13,647 nt of DNA from an uncultured Pseudomonadota bacterium (lineage in GTDB: Bacteria; Pseudomonadota; Gammaproteobacteria; Burkholderiales; Burkholderiaceae). The notes under the pieces are model-generated. The model was not told the DNA's origin. It made no database searches and worked only from the letters and a program-made list of their open reading frames with translations. Location: contig CAMLIZ010000125.1 in assembly GCA_946480245.1 (NCBI GenBank), positions 1-13,647 of the forward strand, in the 5' to 3' direction. Positions 5,863-12,613 of this stretch are shown in pieces. The translations under genes and the position numbers were made by a program. Each line of letters begins with the position of its first letter. Positions within the stretch are counted from its first letter, which is position 1.

Positions 5863-7412
5863 GTCTGCTCACGATCTTCGTGCCGCGTGACGCCGCCGCG
5901 CTCGCCGTGGGCGCCGACGACGTGGCCACCGCAATCGCGGCGGAGGCCGAGCAGCGCGGGCTGCAGTTGCAGATCGTGCGCAACGGCTCGCGCGGGCTGC
6001 TGTGGCGCGAGCCGCTGGTCGAGGTGTTGGCGCCGCAAGGCCGCCTCGCGTTCGGGCCGGTGCAGGCCAGCGACGTGGCCTCGCTGTTCGAGGCCGACTG
6101 GGGCACCAACCATCCGCTGGCGCTCGGCCCCATCGACGAACTGCCGGCCCTGCGCAAGCAGCAGCGCCTCACGTTTGCGCGCTGTGGCCTGATCGATCCA
6201 CTGTCGCTGGCCGACTATGCCGCGCACGGTGGCTGGGCCGGGCTGAAGGCCGCACTCGCGCTGCCGCCCGAGGCGATCGTGCAGCAGGTGCTGGACACCC
6301 AGCTGCGCGGCCGCGGCGGCGCCGCGTTTCCGGCCGGCATCAAATGGCGCACCGTGGCGCAGACGCCCGCGCCGCAGAAATACGTGGTGTGCAACGCCGA
6401 CGAAGGCGACTCCGGCACCTTCGCCGACCGCATGCTGATGGAAGGCGACCCGTTCTCGCTGATCGAAGGCATGGCGATCGCCGCACTCGCGGTCGGCGCC
6501 AGCAAGGGCTTCGTGTACATCCGCTCCGAATACCCGCATGCGATCGCGATCTTCAATGCCGCCCTGGCACGTGCGCGCCAGGCCGGCGTGCTGGGTGCGT
6601 CCGTGCTCGGCAGCGGCCGCGCCTTCGACATCGAGACGCGCGTGGGCGCCGGCTCCTATGTGTGCGGCGAAGAAACCGCGATGCTCGAAAGCCTGGAGGG
6701 CAAGCGCGGCATCGTGCGAGCCAAGCCGCCGGTGCCGGCGGTGGGCGGGCTGTTCGGTCAGCCCACGGTGGTGAACAACGTGCTCACCTTCGCGGCAGTG
6801 CCCACGATCCTTGCCAAGGGCCCCCAGTTCTACGCCGGCTTCGGCGCCGGGCGCTCGCGCGGCACGATGCCGTTCCAGCTCGCCGGCAACATCAAGCACG
6901 GTGGGCTGTTCGAGCTGCCGTTCGGCGTCACCCTGCGCGAGCTGGTGTTCGACTGGGGCGGCGGCACGGCATCGGGCCGGCCGGTCAAGGCCATCCAGGT
7001 CGGCGGGCCGCTGGGCGCCTACGTGCCCGAGGCGCAGTGGGATCTGCCGCTCGACTACGACACCTACACCGCTGCCGGCCTGGTGCTGGGCCACGGCGGC
7101 GTCGTGGTGCACGACGACCAGGCCGACATGGCGCAGCTGGCGCGCTATGCGATGGAGTTCTGCGCCATCGAATCGTGCGGCAAGTGCACGCCGTGCCGCA
7201 TCGGTGCCGTGCGCGGCACCGAGGTGATCGACCGCATCGTGGCCGGCACCAACCGGCCGCAGCAGGTGCACCTGCTGCGCGAACTGTGCGACACCATGGT
7301 CAACGGCAGCCTGTGCGCCATGGGCGGCATGACGCCCTACCCGGTGCTGTCCGCGCTCGACCACTACCCGGCGGATTTCGGGCTGGCCGCGGGCGACCGG
7401 CAAGCCGCCTGA
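5859..7412 (+). CDS. fdsB: NAD+-linked formate dehydrogenase beta subunit (FMN, NAD(H) and [4Fe-4S])
   Basis: 517 residues, the usual FdsB length, homologous to NuoF/HoxF with an N-terminal thioredoxin-like extension (about 1-110) that lacks the four NuoE cysteines. The nucleotide/FMN region shows G-R-G-G-A-A-F-P-A-G-I-K-W at 151-163, C-N-A-D-E-G-D-S-G-T at 178-187 and G-A-G-S-Y-V-C-G-E-E-T at 263-273. The C-terminal S-C-G-K-C-T-P-C-R supplies C440, C443 and C446, with C486 as fourth ligand of a [4Fe-4S] cluster. It reduces NAD+ using electrons from FdsA. ATG 5859 overlaps the fdsG stop by four bases; AGGAG at 5846-5850 gives an eight-base spacing. The second Gly of the usual GRGGxGFP motif is Ala156, a mild variant. 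Confidence 0.96.
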   Translation: MSLLTIFVPRDAAALAVGADDVATAIAAEAEQRGLQLQIVRNGSRGLLWREPLVEVLAPQGRLAFGPVQASDVASLFEADWGTNHPLALGPIDELPALRKQQRLTFARCGLIDPLSLADYAAHGGWAGLKAALALPPEAIVQQVLDTQLRGRGGAAFPAGIKWRTVAQTPAPQKYVVCNADEGDSGTFADRMLMEGDPFSLIEGMAIAALAVGASKGFVYIRSEYPHAIAIFNAALARARQAGVLGASVLGSGRAFDIETRVGAGSYVCGEETAMLESLEGKRGIVRAKPPVPAVGGLFGQPTVVNNVLTFAAVPTILAKGPQFYAGFGAGRSRGTMPFQLAGNIKHGGLFELPFGVTLRELVFDWGGGTASGRPVKAIQVGGPLGAYVPEAQWDLPLDYDTYTAAGLVLGHGGVVVHDDQADMAQLARYAMEFCAIESCGKCTPCRIGAVRGTEVIDRIVAGTNRPQQVHLLRELCDTMVNGSLCAMGGMTPYPVLSALDHYPADFGLAAGDRQAA

Positions 7413-7423
7413 AGGAGTTTGTG

Positions 7424-10288
7424 ATGTTGTCTTTCAACGAGCCCGATTTCGGCACGCCGAAGCGCGAATCCGAACAGCAGGTCACGCTGGAGATCGACGG
7501 CCAGAGCGTCACGGTGCCGGCCGGCACCTCGCTGATGCGCGCCGCCGCCGACGTGGGCACGATGGTGCCCAAGCTGTGCGCCACCGATTCGCTGGAGCCC
7601 TGGGGCTCCTGCCGGCTGTGCCTGGTGGAGGTGGAAGGCCGCCGCGGCTTCCCGGCGTCGTGCACCACGCCGGCCGAGGCTGGCATGAAGGTGCGCACAC
7701 AAAGCCCCAAGCTGGCGGAACTGCGCCGCAACGTGATGGAGCTGTACATCTCCGACCATCCGCTGGACTGCCTGACGTGCAGCGCCAACGGCGACTGCGA
7801 GCTGCAGGACATGGCCGGCGCGGTGGGGCTGCGCGAGGTGCGCTACGGTTTCGAAGGCGCCAACCACTTTGCGGACACGAAGGACGAGTCGAATCCGTAC
7901 TTCAGCTACGACCCTGCGAAGTGCATCGTGTGCAATCGCTGCGTACGCGCCTGCGAGGACACGCAAGGCACCTTTGCGCTGACCATCAGCGGCCGCGGCT
8001 TCGACTCGCGCGTGTCGGCCGGTCAGGACCAGCCCTTCATGGACAGTGAGTGTGTGAGCTGCGGCGCCTGCGTGCAGGCCTGCCCCACGGCCACCTTGCA
8101 GGAAAAGAGCGTGGTCGCGCTCGGCATGCCGAGCAAGAGCGTGGTCACCACCTGCGCCTACTGCGGCGTGGGCTGCGGCTTCAAGGCCGAGGTGAAGGGC
8201 GAGCAGGTGGTGCGCATGACGCCGTGGAAGAACGGCCAGGCCAACGAGGGTCACTCCTGCGTCAAGGGCCGTTTCGCCTGGGGCTACGCCACGCACAAGG
8301 ACCGGATCACCACGCCGATGATCCGCAAGCGCATCAGCGATCCGTGGCAGGAGGTGAGCTGGGACGAAGCCATCGCCTACGCCGCCAACGAGTTCAAGCG
8401 CATCCAGGCCCAGCACGGCCGTGGCGCGGTCGGCGGCATCACCTCGTCGCGCTGCACCAACGAAGAGACCTACATCGTGCAGAAGCTGGTGCGCGCCGGC
8501 TTCGGCAATAACAACGTGGACACCTGCGCCCGCGTGTGCCATTCGCCCACCGGCTACGGCCTGGGCCAGACCTACGGCACCTCGGCCGGCACGCAGACCT
8601 TCAAGTCGGTGGAAAAGAGCGACGTGATCCTGGTGATCGGCGCCAACCCCACCGACGCCCACCCGGTGTTCGCCTCGCGCATGAAGCGCCGCCTGCGCCA
8701 AGGCGCCAAGCTGATCGTGATCGACCCGCGCCGCATCGAGCTGGTGCAGTCGCCGCACATCCGCGCCCAATTCCACCTGCAGCTCAAGCCCGGCACTAAC
8801 GTGGCGGTGCTCAGCGCGCTGGCGCACGTGATCGTCACCGAAGGGCTGGTCGCGGCCGACTACATCGCCGAGCGCTGCGACGACACCAGCTTCGCGCAAT
8901 GGCGCGAATTCGTGGCGCGGCCCGAGAACTCGCCGGAGGCGATGGAAGCCGTCACCGGCGTGCCGGCCGCGCAATTGCGCGGCGCGGCGCGGCTGTACGC
9001 CACCGGAGGCAACGCGGCCATCTACTACGGCCTGGGCGTCACCGAGCACGCCCAAGGCTCCACCGCGGTGATGGCGATCGCCAACCTCGCCATGGCCACG
9101 GGCAACGTGGGCCGTGAAGGCGTGGGCGTGAATCCGCTGCGCGGCCAGAACAACGTGCAGGGCTCGTGCGACATGGGCTCGTTCCCGCACGAGCTGCCCG
9201 GCTACCGCCACATCAGCGACAGCACGGTGCGCGGCGATTTCGAGGCCGCCTGGGGCGTCAAGCTCGATCCCGAGCCGGGCCTGCGCATCCCGAACATGTT
9301 CGACGCCGCGCTCGACGGCAGCTTCAAGGGCCTGTACTGCCAGGGCGAGGACATCGTGCAGTCCGACCCCGACACGCAGCACGTGGCCGAGGCGCTGATG
9401 GCGATGGAATGCCTGGTGGTGCAGGACATCTTCCTCAACGAGACCGCCAAGTACGCGCACGTGTTCCTGCCCGGCTCCTCGTTCCTCGAGAAGGACGGCA
9501 CCTTCACCAATGCCGAGCGCCGCATCTCCCGTGTGCGCAAGGTGATGCGCCCGCTTGCCGGCCTGGCCGACTGGGAGGTGACGCAGCGCCTGGCCAATGC
9601 GCTGGGGCTGCCGATGAACTACGCCCATCCGCGCGAGATCATGGCCGAGATCGCGGCGCTCACGCCCACGTTCCGCGGCGTCACCTACGAGAAGATCGAC
9701 CGCCTGGGCAGCGTGCAATGGCCCTGCAACGAAAGCACCGGCGAGGCGGGCACGGCCATCATGCACGTGGGCCACTTCGTGCGCGGCAAGGGCCGCTTCA
9801 TCGTCACCCAGTACGTGGCCAGCGAAGAGAAGATCACCCGCAAGTACCCGCTGCTGCTGACCACCGGCCGCATCCTCAGTCAGTACAACGTGGGCGCGCA
9901 GACCCGCCGCACCCCCAACACGATGTGGCACGACGAGGACCGGCTGGAGATCCACCCGCACGACGCCGAGGAGCGCGGCATCGCCCACGGCGACTGGGTG
10001 GGTGTGGCCAGCCGCGCCGGCGAGACCGTGCTGCGCGCCGAGCTGACCGACCGCGTGGCGCCCGGGGTTGTCTATACAACCTTCCACTTCCCCGAGAGCG
10101 GCGCCAACGTCATCACTACCGACAGCTCCGACTGGGCCACCAACTGCCCGGAGTACAAGGTGACCGCGGTGCAGGTGAGCAAGGTGGCGCAGCCGTCCGA
10201 ATGGCAGCAGCGCTACACCCGCTTCAGTGATGCCCAGCTGCAGCTGCTGGCGCAGCGCCGGCACGGGCAGGAGGCTCCCGCCAAGTGA
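7424..10288 (+). CDS. fdsA: NAD+-linked formate dehydrogenase catalytic alpha subunit (bis-MGD, Fe-S)
   Basis: 954 residues, normal for FdsA. Domains in order: NuoG-like [2Fe-2S] (C52, C63, C66, C80); His-ligated [4Fe-4S] (H112, C116, C119, C125); two ferredoxin-type [4Fe-4S] clusters (C167/170/173/177 and C210/213/216/220); catalytic-domain [4Fe-4S] (C244, C247, C251, C279); then the molybdopterin oxidoreductase and dinucleotide-binding domains. The molybdenum ligand is Cys372 (TGC, not selenocysteine) in V-C-H-S-P, followed by His373. Arg573 lies 201 residues on, the same spacing as the Cys386/Arg587 active-site pair of R. capsulatus FdsA. It oxidises formate to CO2 in the cytoplasm; no Tat leader is present. 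ATG 7424 has AAGGAG six to seven bases upstream, the strongest ribosome site in the operon. The gap to fdsB is 11 bases. Confidence 0.97.
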   Translation: MLSFNEPDFGTPKRESEQQVTLEIDGQSVTVPAGTSLMRAAADVGTMVPKLCATDSLEPWGSCRLCLVEVEGRRGFPASCTTPAEAGMKVRTQSPKLAELRRNVMELYISDHPLDCLTCSANGDCELQDMAGAVGLREVRYGFEGANHFADTKDESNPYFSYDPAKCIVCNRCVRACEDTQGTFALTISGRGFDSRVSAGQDQPFMDSECVSCGACVQACPTATLQEKSVVALGMPSKSVVTTCAYCGVGCGFKAEVKGEQVVRMTPWKNGQANEGHSCVKGRFAWGYATHKDRITTPMIRKRISDPWQEVSWDEAIAYAANEFKRIQAQHGRGAVGGITSSRCTNEETYIVQKLVRAGFGNNNVDTCARVCHSPTGYGLGQTYGTSAGTQTFKSVEKSDVILVIGANPTDAHPVFASRMKRRLRQGAKLIVIDPRRIELVQSPHIRAQFHLQLKPGTNVAVLSALAHVIVTEGLVAADYIAERCDDTSFAQWREFVARPENSPEAMEAVTGVPAAQLRGAARLYATGGNAAIYYGLGVTEHAQGSTAVMAIANLAMATGNVGREGVGVNPLRGQNNVQGSCDMGSFPHELPGYRHISDSTVRGDFEAAWGVKLDPEPGLRIPNMFDAALDGSFKGLYCQGEDIVQSDPDTQHVAEALMAMECLVVQDIFLNETAKYAHVFLPGSSFLEKDGTFTNAERRISRVRKVMRPLAGLADWEVTQRLANALGLPMNYAHPREIMAEIAALTPTFRGVTYEKIDRLGSVQWPCNESTGEAGTAIMHVGHFVRGKGRFIVTQYVASEEKITRKYPLLLTTGRILSQYNVGAQTRRTPNTMWHDEDRLEIHPHDAEERGIAHGDWVGVASRAGETVLRAELTDRVAPGVVYTTFHFPESGANVITTDSSDWATNCPEYKVTAVQVSKVAQPSEWQQRYTRFSDAQLQLLAQRRHGQEAPAK

Positions 10289-11103
10289 GCACGCCGGGCG
10301 CAAGCCGACTGCCCACCCTCGCCTGCCACGCCGGCACCCTGCGCGAAGCCGACGACTGGGTGGCCGACGAGGTACCGGTAGCGCTGCAGTACAACGGCAT
10401 CTCGCATGCGGTGATGCTGGCCACGCCGCTGGACCTGGAAGACTTCGCGATGGGCTTCTCGCTCAGCGAAGGCCTGATCGACAGCGCTGCCGACCTGCAT
10501 GGCGTGGAAGTGCTGCCCGAAGCGCGTGGTGTGGTGCTGGAGATCGAGATCGCCAGCCGCTGCCTGGTGCGCCTGAAGGAGCGCCGCCGCACCCTGGCCG
10601 GCCGCACCGGCTGCGGCCTGTGTGGTGCGGAAAGCCTGGAACAAGCCCTGCCGGCGCTCGGCGAGCCGGTGCAGCCGATCACCGTGAAGCCCGAGGCACT
10701 GAATCGCGCGATGCACGATCTGCGCGCGCGCCAGCCGCTGCAGGCCGCCACCGGCGCCACGCATGCGGCCGCCTGGTGCAGCGCGAGCGGCGCATTGCAA
10801 TGCGTGTGCGAGGACGTCGGCCGCCACAACGCGCTGGACAAGCTGATCGGCGCGCTGGCGCGCGAGCAAAGGCGCGCAGCCGACGGCTTCTTTGCGATCA
10901 CCAGCCGCGCCAGCTTCGAGATGGTGCAGAAGACCGCGCGGGCGGGTGTCGGCTTGCTGGCCGCCATCTCTGCACCCACGTCGCTGGCCGTGCGCACGGC
11001 CGAGCAGGCCGGCATCACGCTGGTCGGCTTCGCGCGTGGCACCGATTGGGTGGCGTACAGTCACGCGCACCGCTTGTGTTCAGCCGCAGGAGTTGCCCCA
11101 TGA
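10285..11103 (+). CDS. fdsC: FdhD/FdsC-type formate dehydrogenase sulfurtransferase
   Basis: 272 residues. It has the FdhD-family hallmarks: D-F-A-M-G-F near 53-58, T-G-C-G-L-C-G at 108-114 with the conserved Cys110/Cys113 pair, E-D-V-G-R-H-N-A-L-D-K at 176-186 and T-S-R-A-S-F-E-M-V-Q-K at 206-216. In characterised homologues this protein binds bis-MGD and relays sulfur from a cysteine desulfurase to form the sulfido ligand needed for formate dehydrogenase activity. It starts with GTG 10285, overlapping the fdsA stop by four bases (GTGA). AGGAGG at 10269-10274 is ten bases upstream, and no ATG is near. Placement directly after fdsA fits fdsC of known fds operons. Confidence 0.94.
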   Translation: MSTPGASRLPTLACHAGTLREADDWVADEVPVALQYNGISHAVMLATPLDLEDFAMGFSLSEGLIDSAADLHGVEVLPEARGVVLEIEIASRCLVRLKERRRTLAGRTGCGLCGAESLEQALPALGEPVQPITVKPEALNRAMHDLRARQPLQAATGATHAAAWCSASGALQCVCEDVGRHNALDKLIGALAREQRRAADGFFAITSRASFEMVQKTARAGVGLLAAISAPTSLAVRTAEQAGITLVGFARGTDWVAYSHAHRLCSAAGVAP

Positions 11104-11324
11104 ACCCCTACCGCCTGGTGACCATGGCCAACAACATCGGCGACTTCTTCGCCGCCATGCCCGACCCGCAGGAGGCGCGCAGCGGTATCGCCACGCACAT
11201 CCGCAAGTTCTGGGATCCGCGCATGCGGCGCGAGATGTTCAGTCACATCGACCTGCACCAGGCCGAAGGCCTGAAGCCGATGGTGCTGCAAGCGCTGCAG
11301 GAGCACCGCGCCGAGCTGGTCTAG
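11100..11324 (+). CDS. fdsD: Formate dehydrogenase small subunit/accessory protein FdsD
   Basis: 74 residues, the typical size of FdsD. Visible features are N-N-I-G-D-F-F at 11-17, H-I-R-K-F-W-D-P-R-M-R at 33-43 and a short C-terminal helix. There are no cysteines, signal peptide or membrane segment. FdsD is required for a fully active enzyme in characterised fds systems, though its precise task is less clear than FdsC's. ATG 11100 overlaps the fdsC stop (ATGA, 11100-11103), with AGGAG at 11088-11092 seven bases upstream. It is the last gene of the run. Its TAG stop shares the CTAG at 11321-11324 with the stop of the convergent PLP enzyme gene. Confidence 0.93.
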   Translation: MNPYRLVTMANNIGDFFAAMPDPQEARSGIATHIRKFWDPRMRREMFSHIDLHQAEGLKPMVLQALQEHRAELV

Positions 11325-11332
11325 ACGGCGCG
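11307..11332. terminator. GC-rich inverted repeat around the shared convergent stop codons (possible bidirectional hairpin)
   Basis: CGCGCCG (11307-11313) and CGGCGCG (11326-11332) are exact inverted repeats. They enclose a 12-base loop that contains CTAG, the overlapping stops of fdsD and the PLP enzyme. The same hairpin can form in both transcripts. Neither strand has a T-run after the stem, so intrinsic termination is uncertain; it may instead define message ends or slow readthrough. Confidence 0.35.
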
Positions 11333-12571
11333 CAGGGCCTGCTCGAAGTCCGCCAGCAGGTCGTCGATCTCCTCGATGCCCACCGACAGGCGGATCAGCC
11401 CGTCGGCAATGCCCATTTCGGCGCGCCGCTCGGGCCCGGCCTCCCAGAAGATCGTGGGTGCCACGGGAATGGCGAGCGTGCGGTTGTCGGCCAGGTGGCT
11501 GGAGACGATCGCGACCTTCAGCGCGTCCAGGAATGCCAGCGGGTCGATGCCGGGTTGCAGCTCGAAGGCCATCAGCGCGCCGAAGCGGCCGCCGAACAGT
11601 GCCGCTGCACGCTCGTGCTGGGCGTGCGACGGCAGGCCGGGATAGTGCACGCGGGCCACCTCTGGCCGCGCTTCGAGCCACTGCGCCAGCTGCAAGGCGT
11701 TGTCGCAGGTGCGCGGCACGCGCAGCGTGAGCGTCTCGGCGCCGGTGGCGATGCGGTGCGCATCCTCGGCACGCAAGGTGGCGCCCATGTCGCGCAGGCC
11801 CTTCTTGCGGATCTGCAGCAGCCCCCACGCCACGCTCGGCCCCTTGCGATAGACCGGCAGGATGTTCGGGTACACAGCCCAGTCGAAGAGACCGGTGTCG
11901 CAGACCGCGCCGCCCAGCACATTGCCGTGCCCGCTGATCGCCTTGGACAGCGAATGCACCACCAGCCCGGCCTGCACGTCGCGGGCGCGGAACATCACCG
12001 GCGGCGTCAGCGTGCTGTCCACCACGTACAGCAGCCCGCGCTCGGCGCACAGCGCGCCGATCCCGGCCAGGTCCGCCACCTGCGTGCGCGGGTTGGCGAT
12101 CGTCTCGACGAACACCATGCGCGTCTCGGGGCGCAACGCGCCCGCCACGTGGGCGGCCTCGGTGGCATCGACCAGGGTGACCTCGATGCCCAGGCCCTGC
12201 AGCGTCTCCATCACGCTGTTGGTGTTGCCGAACAGGTAGCGGCTGGCCACGAGGTGATCGCCGGCCTTCAGCAACGTGAGGAACACCGCGCTCACCGCGC
12301 CCATGCCGGTGGCAAAGCAGGCGGTGGCCCGCGCCTCCTCCAGCAAGCTGATCTTGGCTTCCAGCGCCGCCGTGGTCGGGTTGCCCTGGCGCGCATACAC
12401 CGAGCCCGGCTTCTCGCCCTGGAACACCGCCACCAGTTCGGCCGCCGAGCCGAAACTGAAGGCCGCGCTCGGATGCATCGGCTTGTGCGCCGCGCCGTGT
12501 TCCACGCCGCCCAGCCGGTCGGCGTGCAGGATGCGGGTGGTCAGGCCTCGGGGGCGTCGGGGTGCGTTCAT
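11321..12571 (-). CDS. PLP-dependent cystathionine gamma-synthase-family enzyme (Cys/Met metabolism)
   Basis: 416 residues from ATG 12571; an in-frame ATG at 12583 would give 420, with GAGG nine bases upstream, so the start is unsettled. Fold-type I Cys/Met enzyme: Y-A-R-Q-G-N-P-T-T at 59-67 (phosphate-binding Tyr59/Arg61), T-G-M at 88-90, E156 and N160 near a substrate loop, V-V-D-S-T at 183-187 (Asp185 to the pyridine nitrogen), H-S-L-S-K at 206-210 with Schiff-base Lys210, and I-R-L-S-V-G-I-E at 393-400 (Arg395 for the substrate carboxylate). Family members make or break cystathionine, or attach sulfide to activated homoserine. The H-S-L-S-K-A-I-S-G-H-G context differs from the H-S-x-T-K-Y of classical MetB/MetZ, so I leave the reaction open. 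It converges on fdsD and has no evident link to formate metabolism. Confidence 0.88.
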   Translation of the reverse strand: MNAPRRPRGLTTRILHADRLGGVEHGAAHKPMHPSAAFSFGSAAELVAVFQGEKPGSVYARQGNPTTAALEAKISLLEEARATACFATGMGAVSAVFLTLLKAGDHLVASRYLFGNTNSVMETLQGLGIEVTLVDATEAAHVAGALRPETRMVFVETIANPRTQVADLAGIGALCAERGLLYVVDSTLTPPVMFRARDVQAGLVVHSLSKAISGHGNVLGGAVCDTGLFDWAVYPNILPVYRKGPSVAWGLLQIRKKGLRDMGATLRAEDAHRIATGAETLTLRVPRTCDNALQLAQWLEARPEVARVHYPGLPSHAQHERAAALFGGRFGALMAFELQPGIDPLAFLDALKVAIVSSHLADNRTLAIPVAPTIFWEAGPERRAEMGIADGLIRLSVGIEEIDDLLADFEQALRAV

Positions 12572-12582
12572 GCGCGGGATCA

Positions 12583-12599
12583 TACGAGCGCGCCTCGTA
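12583..12599. promoter_or_regulatory. Perfect dyad TACGAG-N5-CTCGTA in the divergent spacer
   Basis: The arms at 12583-12588 and 12594-12599 are exact complements around CGCGC. They fill much of the 42-base gap between the PLP enzyme start (12571) and the ABC-F start (12614). A possible -10 hexamer for the ABC-F gene, TACACT (12598-12603), overlaps the right arm. A site here could govern both genes, or form a hairpin in the PLP enzyme leader. No -35 partner is clear. Confidence 0.35.
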
Positions 12600-12613
12600 C
12601 ACTCTCGCCTCCC

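Noticed and set aside
8537..8539. Possible selenocysteine at the molybdenum ligand of FdsA
   Set aside because: The codon is TGC (cysteine), not in-frame TGA.
6002..10288. A 1428-codon frame extending fdsA backward through fdsB
   Set aside because: The upstream 470 codons are the wrong frame of fdsB; the strong AAGGAG and family length fix the fdsA start at 7424.
7364..10303. A 979-codon open frame on the minus strand opposite fdsA
   Set aside because: It is antisense to a strongly supported gene, rich in Ala/Arg/His/Gly/Val as expected from reverse GC-rich codons, and shows no domain or ribosome site.
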